Assembly (NCBI RefSeq): GCF_964355755.1
Contig: NC_092676.1
Span: 24,286,288 to 24,350,287, forward strand
Source: Antedon mediterranea
Lineage: Eukaryota > Echinodermata > Crinoidea > Comatulida > Antedonidae
Reading direction: 5' to 3'
DNA: 64,000 nt
The notes below the pieces were generated by a model, which made no database searches, was not told the origin of the DNA, and saw only the letters and a list, made by a program, of their open reading frames with translations. How positions within the stretch are numbered: the stretch's first letter is position 1; every line of letters starts with the position of its first letter. Below are positions 26,101 to 43,829 of this stretch, one piece after another. Both the position numbers and the translations under genes were made by a program.

Positions 26101-27003
26101 TCACTATTATCATTTAATTCTGTATTTTTCCCCCAATTAGACAAGAGAAAATCAACAATGAAACTGTTTTGATTAAATTGAGCTGCTAGCAAAAATAAAA
26201 ACACAATTATTTTATTTGTAAAGCAAGCAGTATAGAATATATATATATATTTCTTACCCCTTTTTCTATTCTTCTTTACTTCATTATAGCGCTTCTTTTT
26301 ACTACTTACAGGCATCTCTGAACAACAAACTAAAAAATATAATTAACCAACAATAATGTAGCTACAGTAGCTAGTCTACTCTTTGATGAATGGTATACCA
26401 GCCTAGGCTAGAGTATACGAAGTATATAATTATAGCCTACAGAGTAGGCTATAGGCCTAGTCTTGTATAATAATGGATAGTAGTAGACTAGGGCATCCGC
26501 TCTTATTAGCTACTAGGCCTAGGCCTAGCCTAGTAGTACTATTACGCCTCCAACAATTATAGTCTAGAGAAACTTCATGAAGAAGAGGATGGATGTCGGC
26601 ATTTATAATATGTCTGATTGATGCGTCTGTATCTATCCGTAACGTACAAAAACACCATCTCTAAAACCTAAAAAGCAATGTGCAATTTCCGTTAAGACAG
26701 CGAACCGGCGGTGCTTGGCTGTATCTTTTTACCTCTAACTAGTACTACTAGGCCTAGGGGCCTAGCCTACTACACTATCTAGGCTGGCCCTCCCTCTATT
26801 AATTATGCCTACGCACCGTACTAGGCGGCTAGAGCCTCTACTAGCTAACTAGCTAGGCTGGCCTAGCTTTAATTAGGAATTAAAACACAGGTTCTACGAT
26901 TCTAAATTTGTATTTGTTTTGAATAGATTATAGATAAACATAACATGTACTTACCTTTTACGCATTTGCCTTTTAAAGGCAATTTTTTATCTTTATTTAC
27001 CAT
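20128..27003 (-). CDS. DDX18: DEAD-box RNA helicase DDX18 (Has1)
   Basis: Coding exons in order: 27003-26955, 26317-26258, 26083-26030, 25677-25381, 25185-25035, 24681-24581, 23693-23494, 23172-23058, 22896-22757, 22316-22155, 21629-21477, 21204-21034, 20897-20720 and 20267-20128. Phases all fit, giving 656 residues against about 670 in human DDX18. The N-terminus is Lys-rich, then acidic. Helicase motifs in order are Q motif TEIQHKSI, motif I AKTGSGKT, Ia [26 protein letters not shown], the [10 protein letters not shown] segment and [11 protein letters not shown]. The DDX18-type tail follows ([19 protein letters not shown]), ending in a basic region. DDX18/Has1 is nucleolar and acts in rRNA processing; yeast Has1 is needed to release snoRNAs from pre-rRNA. 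An in-frame alternative acceptor (26182 instead of 26083) would add 33 residues. Confidence 0.95.
21757..21912 (-). ncRNA. Intronic C/D snoRNA-like element A
   Basis: It lies in the DDX18 intron 22154-21630, same strand as the gene. The RNA would start GUAUCUC and end AGAUAC, which pair. The C-like box is AUGAUGU near the 5' end and the D-like box CUGA is near the 3' end, with an internal CUGA (D'-like) and AUGAUAU (C'-like). A central hairpin is closed by CCCAG/CTGGG and CAGCAT/ATGTTG. The four elements are almost identical. Function and target are inferred. Confidence 0.6.
21933..22080 (+). repeat. tRNA-derived SINE-like repeat
   Basis: A-box-like GGTGGTCTAAAGGTATAG (21941-21958) and B-box-like GGGTTCGAGACC (21974-21985), followed by a non-tRNA body. 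It lies in a DDX18 intron, antisense to the gene, just beyond ncRNA element A. Confidence 0.45.
22399..22559 (-). ncRNA. Intronic C/D snoRNA-like element C
   Basis: It lies in DDX18 intron 22756-22317. The terminal stem has a different sequence from the other copies (AATACATATCTC with GAGATGTATT) but is still complementary, apart from a two-base bulge. The central stem changed from CCCAG to CTCGG and still pairs with CTGGG through G-U pairs. The AUGAUGU and CUGA boxes are unchanged. Retained pairing despite base changes argues for a structured RNA rather than a simple repeat. Confidence 0.6.
22654..22719. repeat. MITE family 1, copy 9 (left half)
   Basis: TTAAGCTCTGTCTACAC and the first half of the core, ending abruptly at ATATGGTAGC about 38 bases from an exon boundary in DDX18. 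Confidence 0.7.
23735..24060. other. Unassigned GC-richer block in the DDX18 intron
   Basis: This stretch of intron 24580-23694 has several short inverted segments (for example CCCCCTGATACAGGGG and GAACCAGTTCACC) and looks like an old transposable element. I found no second copy in the window. The rest of the intron is AT-rich with nothing recognisable. Confidence 0.3.
24844..24999 (-). ncRNA. Intronic C/D snoRNA-like element B
   Basis: It lies in DDX18 intron 25034-24682, starting 35 bases after the 5' splice site on the sense strand. The terminal stem is TGTATC with GATACA. C-like GAUGAUGU, internal CUGA, C'-like AUGAUAU and D-like CUGA are all present. The central hairpin is identical to that of element A. 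Confidence 0.6.
25210..25296. repeat. MITE family 1, copy 10 (internally deleted)
   Basis: It starts TTAAGCT, jumps to the second half of the core (GTCCATATATGGGCACATCA) and ends GTGCACACAGAGCTTAA. The TTAA tetranucleotide is present at both ends. Confidence 0.65.
25820..25977 (-). ncRNA. Intronic C/D snoRNA-like element D
   Basis: It lies in DDX18 intron 26029-25678. It has the longest terminal stem, 9 of 9 paired bases (TTGTATCTC with GAGATACAA). C-like AUGAUGU and D-like CUGA are intact. The internal D'-like box is CCGA here instead of CUGA. In the central hairpin a G-to-A change turns a G-U pair into A-U (CAACAT/ATGTTG). Confidence 0.6.
26400..26880. repeat. TAGGCCTA-rich stretch in DDX18 intron 1
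   Basis: Dense overlapping GCCTAG, AGGCCTA and CTAGCTA words in both orientations, mostly at 26440-26540 and 26740-26870. Similar clusters occur at about 1170-1320 and 1900-2000. It is low-complexity palindromic sequence and not an element with clear ends. Confidence 0.4.
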
Positions 27004-27870
27004 GACTTACGTTCGAACTCGTGTAACAATTTTTTAAAGATCCAAAACGCATGTGTCGTATAATAGGTCAAAGTTCCTAGGCCGACAAGCAATACAAATT
27101 AACTATTTTTACTTTATTATATAAGCCCTAGAAATATATTATACTTTATATAATATATAAATTAATATTATTCCTCATTTTTCTTAATTAATATTCTATT
27201 CGATACTGCAGTCCATAATTATTAAAGTATTAAAAGTGTAACAGTCTCGAACGAGGGCCAAGAAAAAGAGGGCGCTAGATAAAGTGCGGCTACAAAAATC
27301 TAACATTTAGTTTCTCACAAAGATATGATACACATTGTGTGTAGGGTGAATTTTTTATTTCACGTCTATTGCTATACTAATTTATATTAAAGAAGTAGAC
27401 TTATTTTGCATAGAATGCCAGAGATAAATGAAATAATGGGAAAAAATAAAATTTGTGCTTTTCAATGGCTCTTCACGTCACAATCGCAGAAATGCCTTTC
27501 GTCACCCCATATGGGCCAACCGTTTTTAAATTAGTGTAAACACATCGAAATTTTAATAAAATATAAATTAGAAAAAATGCAGCGATGTAATAATACCGTA
27601 TATTTAAGGCGGCTTTTCTCATTCTTAATTATAAATACTAACGTTATTAATTATAATAATAATAATAATGAGGGAAAATTATTTTTCGGTTGTTGGATTT
27701 AAACTGAATAGGTTTCAATATTAAAAAGCCACAGTATTAAATCGTCGAATGACATTACAACTTTAGTTTATTATTAGGCATATATTTTTTCCGGTTCAGA
27801 CAAAACAAAAAGATTACTTTGTTATTACCACTAACAAAATAAATCTAACTACATTTTTAGTAGGTTGTAT
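27004..27870. other. Spacer between DDX18 and alpha-tubulin A
   Basis: About 870 bp containing the presumed DDX18 promoter side (near 27004) and the 3' flank of tubulin A. It is AT-rich with no credible ORF. I see no clear TATA box upstream of DDX18, which would suit a housekeeping promoter. Confidence 0.4.
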
Positions 27871-27876
27871 TTTATT
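27871..27876 (-). other. Candidate poly(A) signal for alpha-tubulin A
   Basis: AATAAA on the minus strand, 117 bases beyond the tubulin A stop codon. Confidence 0.5.
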
Positions 27877-27992
27877 CACAATACCATAAAACATTTTGGA
27901 CAAAAATGCCCAAAAGTTCATAACAAACGTTATTTGCTATATTTAGGCCTATTATGCCTCACTTTTGTGCAGATATCACGTATATTAAACAT

Positions 27993-30713
<2,721 letters not shown>

Positions 30714-30852
30714 TTTCCAGTTTTGTGCTTGTGTTTGTATTGAAATAAAATCGTCAAGTGATTAAGTTTAATGAGAGACTCAGCATCAATCCTCGACGTA
30801 ATGATCGGGAAACGATTTTACGAATGATTTGTAACCATTCGTTACTGCTAGA

Positions 30853-30881
30853 TGTATAAAGTCAAAGTGTTCTCTGATTGG
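30853..30881 (-). promoter_or_regulatory. Candidate CCAAT/TATA promoter of alpha-tubulin A
   Basis: On the minus strand, a CCAAT pentamer (30881-30877) is followed at TATA-like spacing by CTTTATACATC (TATA-like at about 30861-30853), roughly 140 bases before the ATG. The motif order and orientation fit a polymerase II promoter. The transcription start is not shown by sequence alone. Confidence 0.4.
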
Positions 30882-32359
30882 TCGATATCTTGTATGTCGA
30901 CAGACAATTATTCGAATATTGTGGTTGCTATGAATCCTCTCACCGAGTAGATAACAATGCGATACTGTTTTTCGTACTAAAGTATTTTGAACTTGTTCTC
31001 TTTATAAACGAATTTCGCCACACCCAACAATTTCGGTACTAACCAACATTTTGGTGAAGGGGCGCGGCGATTTATTATTATTATCGCGGGAAAAGAAAAC
31101 AAATTGGTTCACTCTTTTTATGACATACTTTTTAAATGTGCAACAGACATGCTTCATCGCAACAGCCTGCGTATGCGCATTGGAAACGTTAAAATAAAAT
31201 GTATGCGTAAGCACACGCCCTAAAATATACAGTGCCACAACAATACACACGTACGCCGTAATGTACCAAACAACGTTTATCGTTAACAAACATACGTCTC
31301 CATGGAAACATAAACACTTACGACGGTACATAGCCTGTTAATATTGTTCAATAAAATAAAACACTATTATATCGCTACTTGGAGTTTGATCCTTAAGTGG
31401 GTTCCAGTAAAGTACTATAGTATCAAAATAAAAGTATCGTTATTGATAAAATAGCAAATGTAATTAGTTACAAGCAACCCCACGATAACCTTCATTATCA
31501 ATTCGGCTAACTTCAATATCATAGCAGTTTGTTTATTGTTTGGGGATGTACCGCCATATATTGTTGGTCACGCAATATAAGATAATAGGTTTTGTATGAT
31601 CAACTTATTCATTATTTTCACAAGTAGAGTCAGTTTATTGCCGTGAACTACCTTACAATTGCTGATTAGTGACGAACAAATATCGATACAAATTCTTAAT
31701 GGTATTTTTCATTGATTGAGAACAAATCATTAAAAGAAAACTTTCATTATTTCGATATTTTGAACAAATTAATGTTAAAAACATTGCCATTGACTTTATT
31801 TTCAAATTCATTTTTATATTTTTTATTTACATTAGTATCTTTGTTATAACAGTGTTGACAATGTAAACGGTGTTTCTATTGTATGTTAGCTATTATACAT
31901 GCTATGGTCACCATAAAATCCATCCATCAAAACATCAGCTACTTAGAGTTGTTCAAATTTGTGTAAATTGTAAATAAAATATTGTTATGATTACACTAAG
32001 TCAACATTTACAACGGACTCCAAAGGTGACAGAAAGTCCGCGCCGAAAAGAAGAGCTACCAATGAATAACTTTTAAATTGATTACGTAATATCAAAGTGG
32101 ACGTCAAGCCACGCTACCATTTCGGCAGTCAGTACTGATTAAACGTATCCGTAAGAAACTAATTTATCCGAATGCATTTTCATTAATTAAAGTTGCATTG
32201 TAGCCTTAATCTTTGCTTCAGATTTAATGAGTATGTATGCTTAGTTTATATATTAACTTGCTTGACAGCGTATATACTCTTTATATTAAAAAATAGAGAC
32301 CACATGACGTTAGCAATATATATCACTAGAAAATAAGTGTTACAAAAATCAGAAATAGT
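30882..32359. other. Spacer between the two alpha-tubulin genes
   Basis: About 1.5 kb of AT-rich sequence between the promoter of gene A and the 3' end of gene B. The longest frame, about 109 codons on the minus strand, has no recognisable domain and I do not call it. No repeat family from elsewhere in the window is evident. Confidence 0.4.
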
Positions 32360-36911
<4,552 letters not shown>

Positions 36912-39133
36912 CTTTTTGCTTGTTTTGATTGCTGTGTTCTAAAAATTGGAATGTATTGATTTCGAAAAAGTACTGAAGTACGGACTTTTGTTGTTGGTGT
37001 TCACTGACTTATCTCACTACGTCCAACTACAATGGTTGGAGAGCAACAAGTGCAGGCTACGCTACAAGTCTTACTGTCACGGAAGTAAAACTACATATTG
37101 CCGGATGGCCGGATGGTATTTAAAAGATACGGGTGGCTCTCTCATTGCACAAACACAGCCTCATCTACTGGATTTGATAGTTATATGGATTGGATTTAGT
37201 TAGATATTATAAAGGTCAAGTTAAGGATACGTATCTATACACAAATTGACGGACAATTCTTTTAAAATCATGGCACTGATTACGGCAGATAATTTTGTTA
37301 AAGCGTGCAGCGTTAACTGGTGCATTTATAAAAAACGGCCTAATTTCGCGGATATATTCGCAATAAAGTTAAATATATTAATTTATTTATTTAGTTTTAC
37401 CGCAAATACATATACAATATCAACAATAATTATGTGTTTTGTTTAGAATCACCGGCGTTATGATCGAAATCGAGATTGTTAAAATCAATCTCAAAGCTTG
37501 TTTCGATGTTATCAAAACTAATAGAGTGCAGTTCGAATTAGAATTCCTAACATAACGAGAAGAAATTATAAACAATGTTGATTTGATTTCATTTATTTCT
37601 TGAAAATGAAAATCAATTTATGCTTTTATGTGTCAGTAATTTAACCAGGTATACGCCGTCAGTGTGGATATAATAGGCCTAAAGCATTGCGTGTTAAAGC
37701 AATGTGTTTTAATATTAATTGATCATTGTTTTAACGTATTTAACAGATCAGTGATACCAAACGTCGCATAATTCCGCACGGAAGAATAATATTGACTGTA
37801 TATAGCTGAGGTGAGGTAAAAAACACACACACACCTTATTACTTGACACGTACAAAAACAAAGTATAGGAAACGCGTTCCTTCCGATCTATCTTCAGATG
37901 TATGTATATAATAGAGGTCAGAGGGACTAACCGGTTGACATACTACCATAGACTTTAAAACGGAACTGTAAAACAGGGATTTGTGAGTAGATTTACAGTA
38001 AATATGAAACATAATTGTAATACTATTACACAAAAAAGCAATTACTTTAAACGAAGATTGAAACAAAGCTATAAAATGTCAGTTTGTATGATCGTAATGT
38101 TGTAGGATAATGTAACGACCAATAGTGCCGTAATGTGTAATGTTGTCGCGACAAAGGGTACGTTTACTTTCTTCCATTTAGGGCCTGTTTTGTAAATAAA
38201 ATGAATACTTAAAATAAGTTACACTTTATACCACCTAGACACGATGTAATATAGCACAATAAAACTGAAAACAAAGTTGGATGTGGCAGGAACTACGCAC
38301 AAACCTTCTTTTTAGGAAAAACATGTCAAAAATAATAATTAAATATTAAACGGTCGGTAATTGTGGCTTCATAGTATATCTCCCTTCTATATTTATTATG
38401 GTAATCATCCGTTCTATCTGTACATTTTCTTTATTAATTCATATTTTATATTCAATATAGGGCGTAATATAATATTAGTTCTAGTTGGTGATAGCCCGAG
38501 AAGGTGTACTGGTTAGGAAATCTGACTAGCATGTGATCCGAGGCACGAGTTTAGACCTTTCTGCGTCATCTTGTTTCTGTAGAGGGCTTCCGAATTTCCT
38601 GCTAAGCTGACGCCCTCCGAATACTGGTACAGTACATCTTTTTGTATGTCTATTTCACTGGAAAAAAATATAAACAAAATTAAATGCTTGACACTAAATG
38701 AGCTTATAAATAAATAACAAGCAAGTGTTGCAACATAATGAAGTGGAATAATTTGGGTAGCGTGGGTGTTTCGAAAACAGAGACCCCCCCCCCCAACAAA
38801 CTTTTCAATTAATGTTATATAGGGGGTATCTTTATCAGAGACCCCAACAAAAACGTCTCAATTATGTTATCTCTCTCGATAACTCTCTAGGTCTCGGGTC
38901 TCTGTTTTCGAGGTACTAATGGGGTTTAAAGAAACTGTGTTAACAAAATAACTATTAATGCAATAATACCATTCGAAGACAAATTCTGTTCAATTGAATT
39001 GTTATGAATTCCAGAAACCGAATGATTGTAGCCTACAGTATTCTATTGGAAATAGGTTAGTCCTTTGTTCATATGATGATGGTAGTCATCCCATCACAAT
39101 ACGGAAAGGTGTCGAAATTATATATCATATCTG
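36912..39133. other. Spacer between tubulin B and the TRIM-NHL-like cluster
   Basis: It holds the presumed promoter side of tubulin B (a minus-strand TTTTAAATA near 37120 is a weak TATA candidate). A SINE-like fragment lies near 38498-38560, with AGGTGTACTGGTTAGG and a degenerate B box. A short inverted repeat around 38770-38910 has CGAAAACAGAGACCC on the left and GGGTCTCTGTTTTCG on the right. I see no supportable gene. Confidence 0.4.
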
Positions 39134-39268
39134 TATCGTCACGGGTCAGGAATTGACAATGTTATGTTCAAACACTGAATATCCCGATATGATAAAATTG
39201 TCGGAAAATTAAAGGAAGTACGATAGGCATACTAGTTTTACTGCATTGTCTTTCTTGAAACAAATAAG
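39134..39268 (+). promoter_or_regulatory. Shared upstream block and leader exon end, TRIM copy 1
   Basis: TCGTCACGGGTCAGGAATTG (39137-39156) and the following TTATGTTCAAACACT match blocks before copies 3, 4 and 5. About 110 bases on, AATAAG/GTAAGT (donor at 39269) marks the end of a non-coding leader exon. A further possible leader exon donor, AATCAAG/GTAAGT, lies at about 39980. Confidence 0.55.
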
Positions 39269-39459
39269 GTAAGTAAAAAAAAACCTACCCTTTTTTAACT
39301 AGGCTATTTCAATGATGATTTTAATAGTAGCAGCTCAAAAATTTGATAGGGTTTCCATGTAAATATATTATAAAACATTAAGCCTAAAACCATTCACCTA
39401 TTTAAAGGTAAAACACTTGCAACATTTATCTATTGGCTTATTAAAGCTATAAAGGCAAT

Positions 39460-39715
39460 TATCACCGCCCTACAAGCGTAACTTAAACTGGAGAGAGAAC
39501 ACGGATTAGGCATTCAGCGCCTACCAAGATACGATCCCCATCTCGTTTCGATAGTGTGTCTTTAACGTGCACTCTGCACACGGGACTAACGGCTTTATTT
39601 CTCATCTGAAGGACGAAGCAATGAGAGTATCTTTCCCAAGAAGGATATATTCAATATGGCATAGATCGGCTCGAACTCATGCCCATCACATGGTGGTTTG
39701 GTATATCATATAATA
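39460..39715. repeat. Probable retroelement-like repeat in the copy 1 leader intron
   Basis: GC-richer than its surroundings, with ACACGGGACTAACGGC and CTCATCTGAAGGACGAAGC segments that look like a decayed repeat of retroelement type. No second copy is in the window and no coding capacity remains. Confidence 0.3.
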
Positions 39716-40105
39716 AATGTTTAGAACTTGTCAACAAAAGGGAAACATCATCAGCAGAACTTGGACCTCTCATGAAAAAATACTATCAATTAATTCAACC
39801 TCAGTGTACTTTTAAAAAACGGGGGAAAATATAAGGAAATAGAACTTGAAAAGATCACCCGACGATTTGCTTTGTATACTTAATAGAAATTGTGTTTTTA
39901 TGTAGATATACTGTACATGATCAGGTTTGTGTTGAGAATTGAAAAGGAAATACACTGACATCAAATCAATCCAATCAAGGTAAGTTTGCTATATATAATA
40001 ACTTATTTATAAACCAAGACAAAGTAATACAAAAGTCGAAGGAAAGGCTCTACCGTATTGTGAATCTAAAAAACTAAAACTAAAAATTATATTTTTTCTT
40101 TACAG

Positions 40106-41902
40106 ATGTCTACAGGTTGTTGTTCAACTCATTCTGAGAATAACCTTCAGTTTTTCTGTTCAGATTGTCAAACACCTGCGTGCAAAGACTGTGAACATAT
40201 TCATGAATGTTACCAAAACCAACATGATGTCGTTCCAATACAATTACAAACCGAGCAAAATGCTATGAAATTGATCAAGATAGCTGAAGAAGTAAAAAGA
40301 AAACTTGAAGAATCCTTGGACTCTATTGTTGCAAATCAAAACCAATTTGAAACCCATCTCAAATTATGCAGATGCGCTATTGATATGAGAGAAAAAGAAA
40401 TAATTCGGAAAGTGAAAGAAAAAAGCAGGGAATTGAAGTCTCACCTTGACGAATTGGATAAAAACAAAGATGAAGCTTTTAAAAAACAACTTGAAGATCT
40501 AGACTTCAAGAAAATCCAAATAGATAGTTTAAAAGCTTCAGTTAAATCGATTATGAACAAAGCAGAGGAAAAAGACAATCTTGAGAAGCTTAAGAAAAAA
40601 ATCATCGATATCAAAGACAAGCTCTTGGCAGCAGATATTGAAAAATGTTCGCCTCATAGCAAACATGTTATTCCAACTTTCATCACATCAGCACATCTTA
40701 ATAAACTGATGGATACTGAAGGAATTGGAAACATTGTAACGGTAGACGAGAGGTTTAATGTTGCTAAAAATGATCGATCAATCACAGTCACAAAGGGACA
40801 GCAGTTTGTAGTAGATGTCTCCTGCTTGATCAAGGATGAAGAATGTAAATTAGCTGCCACTCTAACAAGCTCATCAGGTGAAGAATCAAGACCTCATGTA
40901 AAATATCAAGGAAACGGAGACTACAGAATAACAAGTAGATGTACCATGGAAGGAGACTGGCAAATGAAGATAACTCTTGCAGATAAATACGTTAGGAGGT
41001 CTTCACTAAATGCCAAAGGTTCACCAGTAAACGTGAAAGGGTCACCAGTAAATGTGAAAGGGTCACCAGTAAATGTCAAAGTTGAAAAGCTAGGACTAGT
41101 TCGTACAATTGGAAAAATATCAGATTATATAAAAGATGTAGGCCTACATTGGGTATCAGATGTTATGTTGGAAACCAATGGATGTATGTTAGTGTCAACT
41201 ATGAGTGATCAGATGTTGAGATTCGACCAATCAGGAAGATTTGTTGATAAGCTACTGATGCCACAACGCACAGAGCCAATTAGAATGCACAAAATGAGTA
41301 ATGGCAACATAGTGTACAGTGATTTTAAAAAATGTGTTGTAATGTGTGATGAGAAACTAAACACCATCAGCACATTTGGAGAAGACACATTGCAAAACCC
41401 ATGTGGATTGGATGTAGATGAGGTCATGAGAGTCTTATATGTAGTAGATGAAAACAAACAATGTGTGTTCAAATTTAATATTGATGATGGGTCAATGCTT
41501 GGTAACATTGGGTCAGAAGGTAATAAATTGCGTGAATTGAAACACCCAAATGATGTCGCAATAACCAAAGAAGGAAACATTGTCGTGGCTGATACTAAAA
41601 ATAACAGAATACAAATTTTTAAAGCAGATGGACAAAAGGCAAAAGTCATCATAGGTCATGGAGAAGAAGATGGTAAAGTGGTTCATCCTACTTGTGTAAC
41701 TGTGGATGTTGATGAAAATTTGATAATATCTAGCCAACACAAACTTCAGTTGTTCGATAAAAATGGAGTTTTCATGAGACGAATTGATGAAAAAGAGGAA
41801 GGTTTGCAGCTTCCACTTGGCAGCTCTGTCATTTCCTATAGACCAAAGAGATTAGCAGTGGCAAACAATGGGACAAATAATATCAAATTTTTCAATTATT
41901 AA
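40106..41902 (+). CDS. RING-less TRIM-NHL-like protein, copy 1
   Basis: 598 residues in a single coding exon. There is a B-box zinc finger at about 6-40 (C6, H9, C18, C21, C26, C29 and H40 are visible), a charged coiled coil at about 50-185, a filamin-type immunoglobulin domain at about 215-330, and NHL beta-propeller blades to the end, the clearest being DVAITKEGNIVVADTKNNRI. No RING finger precedes the B-box, so ubiquitin ligase activity is not expected. The filamin/NHL hinge has three 21-bp units encoding KGSPVN(V). The acceptor TTTACAG directly abuts the ATG, supporting this start. NHL domains bind protein or RNA; the role here is unknown. Confidence 0.92.
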   Translation: MSTGCCSTHSENNLQFFCSDCQTPACKDCEHIHECYQNQHDVVPIQLQTEQNAMKLIKIAEEVKRKLEESLDSIVANQNQFETHLKLCRCAIDMREKEIIRKVKEKSRELKSHLDELDKNKDEAFKKQLEDLDFKKIQIDSLKASVKSIMNKAEEKDNLEKLKKKIIDIKDKLLAADIEKCSPHSKHVIPTFITSAHLNKLMDTEGIGNIVTVDERFNVAKNDRSITVTKGQQFVVDVSCLIKDEECKLAATLTSSSGEESRPHVKYQGNGDYRITSRCTMEGDWQMKITLADKYVRRSSLNAKGSPVNVKGSPVNVKGSPVNVKVEKLGLVRTIGKISDYIKDVGLHWVSDVMLETNGCMLVSTMSDQMLRFDQSGRFVDKLLMPQRTEPIRMHKMSNGNIVYSDFKKCVVMCDEKLNTISTFGEDTLQNPCGLDVDEVMRVLYVVDENKQCVFKFNIDDGSMLGNIGSEGNKLRELKHPNDVAITKEGNIVVADTKNNRIQIFKADGQKAKVIIGHGEEDGKVVHPTCVTVDVDENLIISSQHKLQLFDKNGVFMRRIDEKEEGLQLPLGSSVISYRPKRLAVANNGTNNIKFFNY

Positions 41903-42910
41903 GATGCAGTAAATACCAAGTAGCATAGAACATTGCCTTTAAGCAGATTAAATTTTTTTAAATTTTTAAATACCTACTTTTAATGAACTCAAAACTTTAT
42001 TTAAAAAAATGAATGAACTGTATAAAAAGTATGTTAACAACGAACATTTACAGAAATAAATAGTTTAACTTCAATATGTAAATATTATAGCAGAAAAGAA
42101 ACTTCATATTATATTTTGCAAAGGTTGTTTTTTTTTCATGATTATCATAACAGTATACTCAGTTTGAGTTTGCAAGGAGGTCAAATTATTCTAGTATATT
42201 ACCCATGGTTCTAGTTAGATTGGGTTGGATTAATATTATTTGTTTTCCATTCTTGACGATTTGAGCTGGACACCTAACTTTATCCAGTGACACCAGTTTA
42301 CCTGTCTGATTATTATTTTGTATATAAAAAAAGGATTTTAATTCAAATATATCAATAAACTATAATCGAAGTGGTGTTGGCCATTGGGTTATTGTAATGG
42401 GAAAAAACACTATTGTACCTAATTCCTTACATAGGTTTTAATATATGTATTCAATTATATGACAATAAATGTATAAAAAGTAGTTTTATTTGGCTTATTC
42501 TTGATTTGAATTTTAATTCATAGCAACAATATTTGTACCTGTTAAAATGATGAATCCAAAGAACATTTTATTGAGGAAACTCACATTACCCATCCTAGTT
42601 GTAGACTTTCAAAGAATCTTCACATTTATTAAATTGAATATTGCTTCATACTATTCTAGTTATGCAGAGAATATAAACAGTTAATAGCTGAGGTGCACTG
42701 CAATTCTGTATAATAGGAATACTTGCGTCAGGTAAAAAATATAATTTCAAAAGCAATTCTATTCATACGTAGATATACATTAATACTGTAGTTATATTTA
42801 AGATTTTAAAATGAAATAGACTGATAAAAAATAAATGTTAAGGTATGTTTAAAATATGTTATATAATTGATTTACAAACCGACCATCAAGACATAGCAAT
42901 AAAAAACTAA
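41903..42910. other. 3' flank of TRIM copy 1
   Basis: ACCAAGTAGCATAGAACATT at about 41915-41934 and much of the following 550 bases recur after copies 3 and 4, so the duplication unit extended past the stop codon. AATAAA hexamers occur near 42055 and 42465. No gene is seen. Confidence 0.5.
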
Positions 42911-43078
42911 ATGTCTACATAATATTTGAAACATTAAAATGTTCCACTGAAGGAAAGACTGTTAACATATTCTTCACCAATGAAAAGATCAAACCTGATG
43001 TGATACCAATGGATATTGCTCAACAAAATGCTATAAAAATCAAGATAACTGTAGGAATTAAAAGAAAACTTTTGAATA
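42911..43078 (+). pseudogene. Relic of a TRIM-NHL-like 5' coding end
   Basis: It starts ATGTCTACA like the intact copies but hits a stop at codon 4. Downstream blocks align to the family: AAAATGTTCCACTGA for the first B-box cysteine, ATATTCTTC for the FFC segment, GATGTGATACCAATGG for DVVP(I), and AAAATGCTAT..ATCAAGATA..AAAAGAAAACTTTTGAA for the start of the coiled coil. Much of the B-box is missing. It decays into the copy 2 upstream region. Confidence 0.75.
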
Positions 43079-43255
43079 GTTTCATTTTTCCTCTCATTAA
43101 CATTCATTTCTGTAATATTGTGGTTAGCAGCAGGTATTGTGTTATGGTAAAATCATAATGTACATTGATCAATGTTTCGGAAAGCAACAAAAGATTTATT
43201 TCCGTATAATCACCCAGAAAAGCTTTATTATCTTTGCTGATACTAATATTTTTAC

Positions 43256-43377
43256 ATTGTCAACCGAACCGCATAAACAAATTATCTGGTGTTGGCTGCA
43301 AAGTTAAAAGGAACTAACAGTACTCATCAAATTTGAACAATACCTTGTCTTTCTTCAAGCAAATAAGGTTAGTTATA
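43256..43377 (+). promoter_or_regulatory. Upstream block and leader exon end, TRIM copy 2
   Basis: TTGTCAACCGAACCGC resembles TGTCAACCGCACCC before copy 4. The leader exon ends TTCAAGCAAATAAG, followed by donor GTTAGT at 43378. The GTCACGGGTCA part of the block is not evident for this copy. Confidence 0.4.
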
Positions 43378-43829
43378 AGCTAAGTATATTTAGCAGACTC
43401 AAAGTTAAGACTGGACAACAGTAGTACAACTAACTAATTTCATGTGAAATGAAATTTGTTTAATTTTAACTTGCTAGCCGCTATGACTTGGTGTTTTAAT
43501 GTTGGTTGCTTGTGTATGCTTCGGAAAAAGTAGTGGTTCCTAATATGAAAAAAACACTGTTATACAAACATAAATTGCCACTATGAATTCACTTGCTTTA
43601 TTATATGAATTTACATTCAAGCTATCTACATTAGGGAACTTAAAACAACTCTAACATCGAATGTTTATAACAGTGCTGATTGACTTAACATCAATATAGA
43701 GTATTAGCGAATATATTTGGAAGTAAGGTTTACTTTAAAAATTCTGAAGCTTATATATTTTGTTTAAATTTAATCTTTTAAAAATCTTTATAATAGGAAT
43801 CAAATCAAATGATTTTTTTCTTTTAACAG

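Noticed and set aside
31002-31331. 109-codon minus-strand frame between the tubulins
   Set aside because: No similarity that I recognise, AT-driven composition and no splice context.
36946-37203. 85-codon plus-strand frame upstream of tubulin B
   Set aside because: No domain, no splice or promoter support, and it overlaps the likely tubulin promoter region.
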